Source of the DNA: an uncultured Clostridia bacterium
GTDB lineage: Bacteria; Bacillota; Clostridia; Christensenellales; Borkfalkiaceae
Direction of reading: 5' to 3'
NCBI GenBank assembly: GCA_947627765.1
Contig: CANQXA010000001.1
Span: forward strand, 59,088-123,087
DNA: 64,000 nucleotides
Both the position numbers and the translations under genes were made by a program. Under the pieces are notes generated by a model. That model was given only the letters and a program-made list of their open reading frames with translations, had not been told where the DNA came from and did no database searches. Positions 1-9,633 of the stretch are shown here, one piece after another (the first letter of the stretch is position 1; every line of letters begins with the position of its first letter).

Positions 1-1
1 G

Positions 2-181
2 CTTATTATGGAAGTAACGTGTACCCTGCTATCCTTGTCGGAAGTAGATCAGTTCTGCAACGCAATCAAACAAGCCGATACGATAGATTTTACTCCGCTT
101 GCGAGCGGGGATTTGAGCGTCATGTTTGGCTTTAATAACGCATATATACCCGTTCCGCCTGCCGCCAAGAAAAAGCCATAA
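2..181 (+). CDS. short ORF or C-terminal fragment of unknown function (..MEVTCTLLSLSEVDQFCNAIKQADTIDFTPLASGDLSVMFGFNNAYIPVPPAAKKKP)
   Basis: Open frame from the window edge to TAA at 179-181, followed by a terminator hairpin; may start at ATG 8 or outside the window. Confidence 0.4.
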   Translation, partial: LIMEVTCTLLSLSEVDQFCNAIKQADTIDFTPLASGDLSVMFGFNNAYIPVPPAAKKKP

Positions 182-225
182 CAAAAGGCTCCATTTGGTA
201 TCGAGGTCACATGGGACCACCGCAC

Positions 226-249
226 AGCACCCTTCCGGGTGCTTTTTTA
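226..249 (+). terminator. Rho-independent terminator
   Basis: AGCACCC-TTCC-GGGTGCT followed by TTTTTTATT. Confidence 0.75.
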
Positions 250-270
250 TTCTAAAAAAAGGAGAATCGT

Positions 271-429
271 ATGGATAACATCACCGCCGACTTCATCGGC
301 AAGAAAGCAAGAGCACTTAAGTTCCTCAACAGAGTCTTGGGCGAGGTCGACAGAGACGGACAGGCGCGAGTTCTGTTCAACAACGCTGGCGCGTCTCCCC
401 TGCCAAATTTGATAGGATATATTCATTAA
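271..429 (+). CDS. 52-aa hypothetical small protein
   Basis: AAAGGAG ribosome site then ATG; MDNITADFIGKKARALKFLNRVLGEVDRDGQARVLFNNAGASPLPNLIGYIH*; no recognised family. Confidence 0.35.
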   Translation: MDNITADFIGKKARALKFLNRVLGEVDRDGQARVLFNNAGASPLPNLIGYIH

Positions 430-472
430 AAGCCGCATAAAAGGCACAAAAATGAGTATATCCTATTTTTTT
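412..472 (+). terminator. long stem followed by T-run, overlapping the 3' end of the small ORF
   Basis: ATAGGATATATTCATT (412-427) pairs with AATGAGTATATCCTAT (451-466) with one mismatch, then TTTTTTT. Confidence 0.6.
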
Positions 473-578
473 ATGCTATTTTTATTCGCATTTTGCCCGT
501 TGGTTCGCTATTGGGCGACATTTTTGTGAGCTTCGTATTGCAACTTTTTCCGTGCGTTCAAAAACTGCCGTAAAATTG

Positions 579-607
579 TTGACAAGACAACAAAAACGTG
601 CTATCAT
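579..607 (+). promoter_or_regulatory. SigA-type promoter for marR
   Basis: TTGACA-17 nt-TATCAT directly upstream of the RBS AAGGAG. Confidence 0.7.
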
Positions 608-626
608 CGTCGGAAAGGAGATTTTT

Positions 627-1073
627 ATGGAACAGCGGTATACGACTTTTTCCCTTCTTTTGATCAAAATATCGAGATGCGTACAGAGGATCAAGAATAT
701 CGAAATGTCGGCGCTCGGGCTCAAAGGAAAGCAGGTGCAGTGTCTGTTCGGGCTCTACAATACCGCCGCGGGCGCGAGTTTGACAAAACTCTGCGAACTG
801 TGCGGCGAAGACAAGGGTATGATGTCGCGCACCGTAAAGGAACTGGCCGAACAAGGGCTCGTCTATATCGATAAGGCAAGCGAGCGCAAATACAAAAATC
901 CCATCCGTCTTACCGCCGAGGGCGAACGCATAGCGGGGATCGTCGCGGGGAGGATCTCCGAGATCCTCGAAAGGGGTAGCGGCGGGATCTCCGATGAGGA
1001 CAGGGCGCAACTCTATCGTTCGCTTGGGATCATTTCCGAAAATCTTACCGCCATTTGCGGGGAATATGACTGA
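627..1073 (+). CDS. MarR-family transcriptional regulator
   Basis: wHTH pattern (SLTKLCELCGEDKGMMSRTVKELAEQGLVYID); ORF trimmed to MEQRYTTF with RBS. Confidence 0.8.
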   Translation: MEQRYTTFSLLLIKISRCVQRIKNIEMSALGLKGKQVQCLFGLYNTAAGASLTKLCELCGEDKGMMSRTVKELAEQGLVYIDKASERKYKNPIRLTAEGERIAGIVAGRISEILERGSGGISDEDRAQLYRSLGIISENLTAICGEYD

Positions 1074-1117
1074 TAAACAAATGGGGGATCCGCGGAAAAC
1101 GGATCCGAGGAGGTTTT

Positions 1118-1870
1118 ATGTGTAAAAATTTGGTAACGCAACTGATCTACCGCGTCGTTTTGTGCGTTGTCTCGGCGTTTGCCTGCCTGCTGTCGGTCGG
1201 CGTCTTCTATATCGGCGTCAACGGCGGAAACGAATTTTCGTGGGACTTTCTGAAATTTTACACGAACATCAGCAATTACTTTGTTCTGATCGTATCGGTC
1301 ATCGTGCTTGCGGGTACGGTGAAGCGCTTAAGACGGGGCGAAACCGAGGGGTACAACCGCATTTTGCGGACTTTCAAGTTCATGACCGTGATCATGATCC
1401 TCGTTACATTTCTCGTCGTGATCGTTCTGCTCGACTCTCCCTTGAAAGCGAGCTATTGGCGCAATATCGGCAATATGTCCTACCATTTTCTCGCGCCGCT
1501 CTTATTTATCCTCGATTATATTTTCTTCGACGAGAAGCGGACGGTCACCGTTTTTGCGCCGCTCTATAGCCTCGTCATCCCGCTCGTCTATGTGGCGTAC
1601 ATCTTTATTTTGGGCGCCGCCGTCCCCGGATTTACATATCCTTACTTCTTTCTCAATGTGAACGAACTCGGCTACGGCGGTGTTCTGCTGTGGGTGCTGG
1701 GACTGCTCGCCGTGTTTGTCGTGCTCGGGTATCTTCTTTGGCTGTGGAACCGCTTCGATAAGATCGGCGGGAAGTGGAAATTCGACTTCCATAACGTGAT
1801 GTTCCCCAACAAAGCGTCCCGCAAAGACGAGGCTTTGTCCCAACGGGAAGACGGCGCGCAGGGAGACTGA
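1118..1870 (+). CDS. Pr6Pr-like multispanning membrane protein
   Basis: Six or so TM segments; FYTNISNYFVLIVS and YWRNIGNMSYHFLAPLLFILDYIFF motifs. Confidence 0.65.
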   Translation: MCKNLVTQLIYRVVLCVVSAFACLLSVGVFYIGVNGGNEFSWDFLKFYTNISNYFVLIVSVIVLAGTVKRLRRGETEGYNRILRTFKFMTVIMILVTFLVVIVLLDSPLKASYWRNIGNMSYHFLAPLLFILDYIFFDEKRTVTVFAPLYSLVIPLVYVAYIFILGAAVPGFTYPYFFLNVNELGYGGVLLWVLGLLAVFVVLGYLLWLWNRFDKIGGKWKFDFHNVMFPNKASRKDEALSQREDGAQGD

Positions 1871-1876
1871 TGGAAT

Positions 1877-2728
1877 ATGATCAAAATTTTGGTTGACAGC
1901 GCGTCCGACATCGAACAGGAGGAGGCGCGGGAAAAGGGGATCTACATGATCCCGATGGAGATACGTTTCGGCGCGGAAACCTTTTTCGACGGCGTCGATC
2001 TCTCGCACAGGCAATTTTTTAAAAAGCTGACCGAGAGCGGCGAGTTTCCGAAGACCAGCCAGATCAACGAATACCGCTGGGGCGAGGCGTTCGCAAAACT
2101 GACCGAAGACGGCGCCCAAGTGATCGCGATCACGATCTCATCGAAACTCTCGGGTACGTTCGTCTGCGCAGAGACCGCCGCAAAACGCTATCCGGGGCAA
2201 GTCTTCGTGATCGACAGCCTGAATGCTTCGACGGGGGAAAGGATCCTCTGCGACTATGCGGTCCGCCTTGCCGCAAGCGGGTCCTGCGCGGAGGACATCG
2301 TAAACGCGTTGAACGAAAAGAAAGAGAAGATCAGGGTCCTTGCCGTCGTCGATACGCTGAAATATTTGCGGAAGGGGGGAAGGATCTCGAGCGTAGCGGC
2401 CATTGCGGGAGAAATGCTCTCGGTCAAGCCCGTCGTTTCTGTCACAGGCGGGGAAGTCAAGCTCGCGGGCAAGGCGATCGGCAGTAAGCGGAGCAACAAC
2501 CTCTTGATGCAACTTGTGCAAAATTGCGGCGGGATCGATTTTTCCATGCCCTACGGTCTCATGTACTCCGGTCTCTCCGACGCGTATCTCAAAAAATACT
2601 TGCAGGACAGCGTAACGCTATGGCAGGGGAAAGCCGATCCCGAAAAGATCCCGTCTTATATGATCGGCAGTACGATCGGCGCCCATATCGGACCGAACGC
2701 CATCGGCGTCGCCTTCTATTCCAATTAA
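1877..2728 (+). CDS. DegV family protein (fatty-acid-binding)
   Basis: KILVDSASDI N-terminus, TSQI, TISSKLSGTFVCA, VDTLKYLRKGGRIS motifs. Confidence 0.9.
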   Translation: MIKILVDSASDIEQEEAREKGIYMIPMEIRFGAETFFDGVDLSHRQFFKKLTESGEFPKTSQINEYRWGEAFAKLTEDGAQVIAITISSKLSGTFVCAETAAKRYPGQVFVIDSLNASTGERILCDYAVRLAASGSCAEDIVNALNEKKEKIRVLAVVDTLKYLRKGGRISSVAAIAGEMLSVKPVVSVTGGEVKLAGKAIGSKRSNNLLMQLVQNCGGIDFSMPYGLMYSGLSDAYLKKYLQDSVTLWQGKADPEKIPSYMIGSTIGAHIGPNAIGVAFYSN

Positions 2729-2800
2729 CGGTTTTATGGCGTAAGATCCTGCGGGCGGAAAGTTCGCCGCGCGTTACAATGCCCGAATTGCGGGAAACGG

Positions 2801-2829
2801 TTGACTTTATCGGAAATTTTTGTTAAAAT
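2801..2829 (+). promoter_or_regulatory. SigA-type promoter for rnhA
   Basis: TTGACT-17 nt-TAAAAT. Confidence 0.65.
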
Positions 2830-2835
2830 GACGGC

Positions 2836-3342
2836 ATGAAGCAAGTCACACTCTATACAGACGGCGCTTGTTTGGGAAATCCGGGCGCGGGCGGATGGGG
2901 TTGCGTTCTCCTCTACGGCGAACATCGGCGGGAACTTTCGGGCGCCGAGGCGGATACGACCAACAACCGCATGGAGCTAATGGCCGTCATCCGTGGTCTC
3001 GAATGTCTGAAATACGCCTGTGAAGTGGACGTCTATTCCGATTCCTCTTATACCGTCCGTGCGTTTTCGGAAAATTGGATCTACGATTGGGAGCGCGCGG
3101 GATGGCGGAAGGCCGACCGTAAGCCCGTTCTGAATGAAGATCTTTGGCAAAGCCTTTTGGCGCTGACGCGGAAACACACCGTGCGGTTCCATAAGGTGAA
3201 GGGTCATGCAGACAACGAACTCAACAATCTTTGCGATAGGCTTGCCCGTACCGCGGCCGCGGGGCTTGCGGCGCCGCCCTCCTGTGCGGCGGAAGGCGGG
3301 GAAGCGCAAACAGAGACGTCTCCCGCCGCGGATCGCTTATAA
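2836..3342 (+). CDS. rnhA: ribonuclease HI
   Basis: LYTDGACLGNPGAGGWG, TTNNRMELMA, VKGHADNELNNLCDRLA motifs. Confidence 0.93.
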   Translation: MKQVTLYTDGACLGNPGAGGWGCVLLYGEHRRELSGAEADTTNNRMELMAVIRGLECLKYACEVDVYSDSSYTVRAFSENWIYDWERAGWRKADRKPVLNEDLWQSLLALTRKHTVRFHKVKGHADNELNNLCDRLARTAAAGLAAPPSCAAEGGEAQTETSPAADRL

Positions 3343-3385
3343 TTTTCAGCACATACGTATATACTAACATAGCGGAAATACGTTT

Positions 3386-4411
3386 ATGGCAGACGGTATC
3401 ACGAAAAAAACGGCGGTCCTGCGGGCTGTTCATATCATCGGGATTTTGATTGGGGCGGCGCTCTTCGAGGTATTTTTGGCGCTGTCCCTGCTTCATTTCC
3501 GCGGCTCGTGGCGGGAGTGGGCGTTCCTGCTCGCCCTGATCGGCGGGAGCGCGCTCAACGTCGCGGTCTTTGTCGTGGACGTCGTCTTTTACTTCCGCCA
3601 TAAGGAACTCATCTACAAATTCTGCATCACGCTCTATGTGATGGCGGTGTTTTTCGCGGTCGTACTCTACACCCTGCTCGAAACGGGATTCTTCGACATC
3701 GTGCGGGATAAAGAGAGCCTGCAAGAGTATTTGAAGCGGACGGGAGGATGGATCGGGTTCGTCTTCACCCTCTTGCAGTTTTTGCAGGTCGTCCTACTAC
3801 CCATCCCGAGCACGGTGACGGTGGTCGCGGGCGCCGCCCTGTTCGGGCCGCTGAAAGGCAGTCTGCTCAGCCTTCTCGGGATCGTGATCGGCTCGCTCGT
3901 CGCCTTTATGATCGGGCGGTACGCGGGCAAGCGCGTCGTCTCCTGGCTCGTGGGCGCCGAAACGTTGGAGAAATGGCTGAATAAGATCAAGGGGAAGGAT
4001 AAACTTCTGCTTTCCGCGATGTTCCTTCTGCCCGTGTTCCCCGACGACGTGCTCTGCTTCGTCGCGGGGTTTTCCTCGATGTCGGTCTGGTTCTTCCTCG
4101 CGGTGATCGTGCTCTCCCGCATCCTCGCGATCTTTACGACGAGCTACTCTATCACCCTGATCCCCTTCGATACATGGTGGGGTCTGCTCATTTGGGGAAT
4201 CCTCGCCGTCCTCGTCGTCATCCTGTTCGTCGTACTCTATAAGAAATCGGACGCCATTCTCGGTTGGTTCGAACGGAAATTCCACCGCGTCACCCGCGTG
4301 GAAGAAAAGCCCGCAAAAGACGAATTCACTGTTGAGATCGTCGATCCTGACGGTTCGATCGTCTCCAAGGGTGTCAAAAAAGGGGAGGACAAGGAAAAAA
4401 AGCCGAAATGA
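3386..4411 (+). CDS. TVP38/TMEM64 (VTT domain) membrane protein
   Basis: PIPSTVTVVAGAALFGPLKGSLLSLLGIVIGSLVAFMIGRYAGK motif and hydrophobic profile. Confidence 0.8.
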   Translation: MADGITKKTAVLRAVHIIGILIGAALFEVFLALSLLHFRGSWREWAFLLALIGGSALNVAVFVVDVVFYFRHKELIYKFCITLYVMAVFFAVVLYTLLETGFFDIVRDKESLQEYLKRTGGWIGFVFTLLQFLQVVLLPIPSTVTVVAGAALFGPLKGSLLSLLGIVIGSLVAFMIGRYAGKRVVSWLVGAETLEKWLNKIKGKDKLLLSAMFLLPVFPDDVLCFVAGFSSMSVWFFLAVIVLSRILAIFTTSYSITLIPFDTWWGLLIWGILAVLVVILFVVLYKKSDAILGWFERKFHRVTRVEEKPAKDEFTVEIVDPDGSIVSKGVKKGEDKEKKPK

Positions 4412-4432
4412 CCGCTCGTTATCCTCCGCCTT

Positions 4433-4464
4433 GCCGCCGTCTTTCAAGGGCGGCGTTCTTTTTT
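4433..4464 (+). terminator. Rho-independent terminator
   Basis: GCCGCC-N10-GGCGGC followed by TTCTTTTTTG. Confidence 0.7.
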
Positions 4465-4567
4465 GTTTTTTCCCCTGAAATCTTGTGAAGAACCCTTGCT
4501 TTTTCCGCGGGTTTGTGCGATAATGATATTCGGTAGAAATTGGTGTTTTTAACGCCGAGAGGTAAAC

Positions 4568-5914
4568 ATGGATAAGATTTTATTGTTGAGAGAGAGGAGA
4601 GAGATGCTCAAGAAAGCGGGCAGCGAGATCCGTGCCCGCATTGCCGAACTCTGCGATGAAGACAGCTTTGTGGAGCTTTCCGCCTTCTCTTACTCCAAAA
4701 ACGAATTCGACGAAGCGCAGGGCGAGGGGGTCGTCACGGGGTTTGCGACCATCGGCGGCTATCCCTTCTATCTTGTCGCGCAGAATTTCGCCGTCATGAA
4801 GGGCGGGCTCTCCAAGGCGAACTGCGAGAAGATCGCAAAGGCGCAGAGCGCCGCCGAAAAACAGAACACGCCCGTCGTCTATTTGCTTCACTCCGCAGGC
4901 GTACGCGTCGGGGAGGGGACGGACGTCCTCGAAGGGATCTCCGAGCTCCTTCTGAAAGCGACCCAACTCAAGGGGACCGTTTTACAATTCGCCGTTTTGG
5001 ACGGGGAAGTTTACGGTTCCTCCGCGGTACTCGCCTCCCTTTGCGACGCCGTTTTCTTTACCGAGAATGCCGCGCTTTGCCCCAATTCTCCCTTCGTCCT
5101 CTCGGCGAAGGCGGGGAAAAATCTCAAACCCGCGGAGGTGGGGGGCTATCATGCGCTGACGGGCGCGAATCTTCCGTCGGTCGCCGTGCGGGATATGCGG
5201 GACGCCGCTTCGAAGATCTTGGAGATCTCCGATCTTGTCAAGATCCCCTTAGAGGACGCCGAGCTGAACGATCCCCTTCCCGCGCTCAACGAGAAGGCGG
5301 ACGCGGGATCGGTGCGCGCCGTCATCGAAGGCGGCGTGGAATTGGGCGCGGAGAGCTGTCCCGAGGTCAAAACGGTCTTGGGCAGGATCGGAGGGATCGC
5401 GGTCGCCGCCGTCCTCTTTGACCGCGTCCGTCTTACCGCGGAAAATCTTCGGAAGATCAAATCGTTCGCGGAATTCGCCTGTTGTTACGAGCTTCCTCTC
5501 GTGCTGTTTGTGGATTGCACGGGCGTAGAGCCCACCCTTGCCGCCGCGAACAGCCCCGTCCTTCGGGAGATCGCGGAGTACCTCAACATTCTCGACGCCA
5601 TCGATACGGCGAAGATCGCAGTGGTGACGGGGCAGGCAATCGGGCTCGGATATTCCCTGTTCGCCGCCAAGTCTGCGGGTTTCGACTATACCTTTGCGCT
5701 TGCGAACGCCGAGATCGCCCTCTTTGAAGCGCCGGCGGGCGCGGAGATCGAATTCGCAGGTGAGACGGGGGACCGCGAAGCGCTTGCGAAAAAGTACGCG
5801 GAGGAGAACGCCGATCCCTTCCATGCGGCGAAGGGCGGTTATCTCGACGACATCATCGAGCCGCAGTTCCTCAAACAATATTTGGTCGCCGCCTTGCAGA
5901 CGGTCATCGGCTGA
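4568..5914 (+). CDS. carboxyl transferase domain protein (methylmalonyl-/acyl-CoA carboxyltransferase-like)
   Basis: Two-lobed crotonase-like carboxyltransferase, VVYLLHSAGVRVGEGTDVLEG.., second lobe ..LVLFVDCTGVEP..; first gene of oad-type cluster. Confidence 0.75.
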   Translation: MDKILLLRERREMLKKAGSEIRARIAELCDEDSFVELSAFSYSKNEFDEAQGEGVVTGFATIGGYPFYLVAQNFAVMKGGLSKANCEKIAKAQSAAEKQNTPVVYLLHSAGVRVGEGTDVLEGISELLLKATQLKGTVLQFAVLDGEVYGSSAVLASLCDAVFFTENAALCPNSPFVLSAKAGKNLKPAEVGGYHALTGANLPSVAVRDMRDAASKILEISDLVKIPLEDAELNDPLPALNEKADAGSVRAVIEGGVELGAESCPEVKTVLGRIGGIAVAAVLFDRVRLTAENLRKIKSFAEFACCYELPLVLFVDCTGVEPTLAAANSPVLREIAEYLNILDAIDTAKIAVVTGQAIGLGYSLFAAKSAGFDYTFALANAEIALFEAPAGAEIEFAGETGDREALAKKYAEENADPFHAAKGGYLDDIIEPQFLKQYLVAALQTVIG

Positions 5915-5928
5915 GGAGAGGCTGAGAA

Positions 5929-6264
5929 ATGGAGAATCTTTTGAGCTGGTTCAAATTACAGCCGGGCGACGGCGCGTTCTATGCGCTGTTCGGCTTTGTA
6001 TTCGTCTTCGTGGGGATCGCCCTGCTCATCGGCTGTATCTATTTGGTCGGGCTTATCATGACGAGGGTCAAAAAGCCCAAGAAAAAGAGCCCGAAGCAGG
6101 AAGCGTCTTCCGCTCCGCAAGCTCCCGCGGAACTTCCTTCGCCCGACGTCGGGGAGGGGATCCCGCCCGAAGTCGTCGCGGCGATCACGGCGGCTCTTGC
6201 GGTCTACTGCGAGGGCGACGGGCAGAAGTGTGAATTCGTGGTAAGGCGGATCAAGCGCCTTTGA
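5929..6264 (+). CDS. OadG-type decarboxylase gamma subunit
   Basis: Single N-terminal TM then K/P-rich linker; located between carboxyltransferase and biotin carrier genes. Confidence 0.7.
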   Translation: MENLLSWFKLQPGDGAFYALFGFVFVFVGIALLIGCIYLVGLIMTRVKKPKKKSPKQEASSAPQAPAELPSPDVGEGIPPEVVAAITAALAVYCEGDGQKCEFVVRRIKRL

Positions 6265-6305
6265 CGCGTCAGCGTGCAAATACGGAAATCAACAAGGAGA
6301 ATCAT

Positions 6306-6662
6306 ATGCGCAATTTTATCATCACAGTGGACGGAAAGCAGTATGAAGTGGGCGTCGAAGAGGTCGGCGCTACGGAGTCCCCCGTCAAAGCGGCGCCCAA
6401 GGCCGCGCAAGCGCCTGCGCCTGCGGCGAAACCCTCTGCGGAGGCGGTCAACGGCACCAAAGTACTTTCTCCCTTCCCCGGGCTCATCAAGAACCTGCTC
6501 GTCGCGGAGGGCGCTTCCGTCAAGAAGGATCAACCCATTCTCGTGTTGGAAGCGATGAAAATGGACAACGACATCACCGCCCCCTGCGCGGGTGTGATCT
6601 CCTTCCGGGTACAGAAGGGGACGAACGTCGAATCCGATACGTTGCTCGCCGTCATCGGATAA
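6306..6662 (+). CDS. biotin carboxyl carrier protein
   Basis: Ala/Pro linker and biotinylation motif VLEAMKMDNDI. Confidence 0.92.
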   Translation: MRNFIITVDGKQYEVGVEEVGATESPVKAAPKAAQAPAPAAKPSAEAVNGTKVLSPFPGLIKNLLVAEGASVKKDQPILVLEAMKMDNDITAPCAGVISFRVQKGTNVESDTLLAVIG

Positions 6663-6674
6663 ATCGGAGAAGTT

Positions 6675-8126
6675 ATGCAAAGCAACTTACTCGTCAATTT
6701 CGGAGAAATCTTTACCAATCTGTGGAATTCGATGGGGTTTGTGCAGGGGACGTGGCAGAATTATGTGATGCTACTCATCTCATGCGTCCTCTTCTTCCTC
6801 GCGATCGTGAAGAAATACGAGCCCATGCTCCTTCTTCCCATCGCGTTCGGAATGTTCCTCATCAATATCCCGGGGGCGGAGGCCGTCCTTTGGGGAACGC
6901 ACTCGCCCGATCTCTCCCATCACATCGGAAGCGACGGCACGACGGAATACGCCGGCGTCTATGCTTTGAAGGGAGCGGAAGGGGTCGTGGTATATCTCAG
7001 GGAAGGCTATTTGGCATCGGACGGCATGGTCACTTTCTACGAGACCTTTGAGGCGCTCCAAAACGGCGTGACGTCCTCCATGTCTTATGTGCAGTTCAAC
7101 GAACTTTATACCCTCTATGGATACATTCAGGGGACGGTGAACGCGGGGACGACGGTCTTTACGAGCAATGCGGTCCTGCTCAGCGAAGCGTACGACGACA
7201 TCGTAAACCGCGGACTATTGTGGTATTTGTATTACGGGGTCGATAAGGTGATCTATCCGCCGCTCATCTTCCTCGGGATCGGCGCCATGACCGACTTCGG
7301 GCCGCTGATCGCCAATCCGAAGAGTATGCTGATCGGCGCGGGTGCCCAGCTCGGCATTTTCATCGCGCTGTTCGGCGCGGTGCTCCTCGGGTTTTCGGGG
7401 GCGGAGGCCGCCGCGATCGCCATTATCGGCGGCGCCGACGGACCCACCGCGATCTATGTCTCCAAGATGCTCGCCGAACATCTTGTCCCGACGATCGCGA
7501 TCGCGGCATATTCGTATATGGCGCTGATCCCTGTCCTGCAAAAGCCGCTGATGCGGGCGCTGACGACCAAGAAAGAGCGCATGATCCGCATGAAGCCCTT
7601 GCGTCAGGTCTCCAAAGCGGAAAAGATCATATTCCCCATTGTCGTCACGCTGATCGTCGGGATCCTGCTGCCGGACGCCGTACCCCTTTTGGGGATGCTG
7701 ATGCTCGGCAATTTGTTCCGCGAATCGGGCGTCGTCGAGCGGCTGTCCTCTCAGGCGCAGAACGGGCTCATCAATACCGTCACGATCTTCCTCGGGATCG
7801 CCGTCGGATGCAAGGCGAAGGGGGAGATGTTCCTCTCGCTCCAAACTATTTATATCCTGCTCATCGGCGTTACGGCGTTCATTTGCGGGACCATCGGCGG
7901 ACTTCTGACCGCAAAGGTCATGTGCAAACTCACGCACGGGCAGATCAATCCTCTGATCGGTTCGGCAGGCGTTTCGGCTGTGCCCATGGCGGCGCGCATT
8001 TCGGAAGACGTCGGGCGGGAAGCCGATCCGGGCAACCATTTGCTCATGCACGCGATGGGGCCCAATGTCGCGGGCGTGATCGGCTCTGCGCTCGCCGCGG
8101 GGATGTTGCTCGCCTGCTTCGGATAA
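6675..8126 (+). CDS. oadB: sodium-ion-translocating decarboxylase beta subunit
   Basis: YPPLIFLGIGAMTDFGPLIANPKS, GGADGPTAIYVSKML, SAVPMAARISEDVGREADPGNHLLMHAMGPNVAGVIGSALAAGMLL. Confidence 0.9.
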   Translation: MQSNLLVNFGEIFTNLWNSMGFVQGTWQNYVMLLISCVLFFLAIVKKYEPMLLLPIAFGMFLINIPGAEAVLWGTHSPDLSHHIGSDGTTEYAGVYALKGAEGVVVYLREGYLASDGMVTFYETFEALQNGVTSSMSYVQFNELYTLYGYIQGTVNAGTTVFTSNAVLLSEAYDDIVNRGLLWYLYYGVDKVIYPPLIFLGIGAMTDFGPLIANPKSMLIGAGAQLGIFIALFGAVLLGFSGAEAAAIAIIGGADGPTAIYVSKMLAEHLVPTIAIAAYSYMALIPVLQKPLMRALTTKKERMIRMKPLRQVSKAEKIIFPIVVTLIVGILLPDAVPLLGMLMLGNLFRESGVVERLSSQAQNGLINTVTIFLGIAVGCKAKGEMFLSLQTIYILLIGVTAFICGTIGGLLTAKVMCKLTHGQINPLIGSAGVSAVPMAARISEDVGREADPGNHLLMHAMGPNVAGVIGSALAAGMLLACFG

Positions 8127-8184
8127 ACGAATCCCGCGCAGATCGGCGCAGTGCGCCGCTCTCTTTCAAAGATAGGAGTAAGTT

Positions 8185-9621
8185 ATGTCGAAAAAAGTAA
8201 TGATCATGGATACCATTCTCCGCGACGCGCACCAATCGCACGCCGCGACGAGAATGCGCACGGAACAAATGTTGCCCGTGCTCGAACAGCTCGACGAGAT
8301 CGGCTACTATTCGCTCGAAGGATGGGGGGGAGCGACCTTCGATTCCTGTATGCGCTTCCTCAACGAGGACCCGTGGGACCGTTTGAAGACCCTCCGCAAG
8401 CATCTCAAAAAGACGCCCATCCAGATGTTGCTCCGCGGGCAAAATCTCCTCGGCTACCGCAATTATGCCGACGATTTGGTCGACAAGCTCGTCGAGAAGT
8501 GCTTTGAAGACGGCATCGGCGTCATCCGCGTCTTCGACGCGTTGAACGACCCGAGAAACATCGAAGCGTCGATGAAGGCGATCAAAAAATACGGCGGCCA
8601 GCTCCACAAGACCGATCCCGTCCGCGGGATCTGCGAAGCGGCGATCTCGTATACTTCGGGGCCCGCGTATAATCTCAAATATTTCGTCGATCTCGCGAAG
8701 ACCTATGAATCGATGGGGGCGGACAACATTTGCATCAAGGATATGGCGAACCTTCTCCTTCCCTTCGACGCATACGAGCTGGTCAGCGCGCTCAAACAGG
8801 CGCTCCGCCCCGAGACGAAGCTCCACCTGCACACACACAACACGACGGGTACGGGCGATATGGTCAACCTCATGGCGATCCGCGCGGGGGTAGACATCGT
8901 GGATACCGCGCTTTCGCCCCTCGGCAACGGCACTTCCCAGCCTGCGACCGAGCCGCTTGTCGCAACGCTCCGCGGGACGGAGTACGACACGGGGATCGAC
9001 CTTGAGAAGCTCATCCCGATCGCCAACCACTTCAAAAAGGTCGCCGCGGAACTCGAAAAAGAGGGCTCTCTCAATCCCAAGGTCAGGCAGGTGGACGTCA
9101 ACACACTCATCTATCAAGTCCCCGGCGGAATGCTTTCCAACCTGATGAACCAGCTGAAAAAGGCGGGCAAAGAGGATAAACTTCAGGAAGTGCTTGCGGA
9201 AGTTCCCAACGTGCGCAGAGACTGCGGCTATCCGCCTCTCGTTACGCCCTCCTCGCAGATCGTCGGCACGCAGGCGGTGATGAACGTCATCATGGGCGAA
9301 CGCTATAAGATGGTCACCAAGGAAACGCGGGACCTCTTCGCGGGCAAGTACGGAAGAGTTCCCATGCCCATCAACGAGGAAGTCGCCGAAAAAGTTCTGA
9401 AAGGCGAGCCCCGCATCACCCATAGACCGGCAGACGACCTCGAGCCGGAATACGAAAAATTGAAGGCGGAAGTGATCGCCAAGGGCTACTATACGCAGGA
9501 GGAGGACGTTCTTTCCTACGCCTCTTTCCCCGAAGTTGCCGAAAACTTCTTCAAATGGCGCAAGGCGAAGAACGAAGGGATCGATAGCGATCTTGCCAAG
9601 ACGGGCGTGTATCCCGTATAA
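8185..9621 (+). CDS. pyruvate carboxylase subunit B / oxaloacetate decarboxylase alpha carboxyltransferase (no BCCP domain)
   Basis: MDTILRDAHQSHAATRMRTEQML, LLRGQNLLGYRNYADD, HTHNTTGTGDMVNLMAIRAGVDIVDTALSPLGNGTSQP. Confidence 0.92.
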   Translation: MSKKVMIMDTILRDAHQSHAATRMRTEQMLPVLEQLDEIGYYSLEGWGGATFDSCMRFLNEDPWDRLKTLRKHLKKTPIQMLLRGQNLLGYRNYADDLVDKLVEKCFEDGIGVIRVFDALNDPRNIEASMKAIKKYGGQLHKTDPVRGICEAAISYTSGPAYNLKYFVDLAKTYESMGADNICIKDMANLLLPFDAYELVSALKQALRPETKLHLHTHNTTGTGDMVNLMAIRAGVDIVDTALSPLGNGTSQPATEPLVATLRGTEYDTGIDLEKLIPIANHFKKVAAELEKEGSLNPKVRQVDVNTLIYQVPGGMLSNLMNQLKKAGKEDKLQEVLAEVPNVRRDCGYPPLVTPSSQIVGTQAVMNVIMGERYKMVTKETRDLFAGKYGRVPMPINEEVAEKVLKGEPRITHRPADDLEPEYEKLKAEVIAKGYYTQEEDVLSYASFPEVAENFFKWRKAKNEGIDSDLAKTGVYPV

Positions 9622-9633
9622 TACGACATCGGC

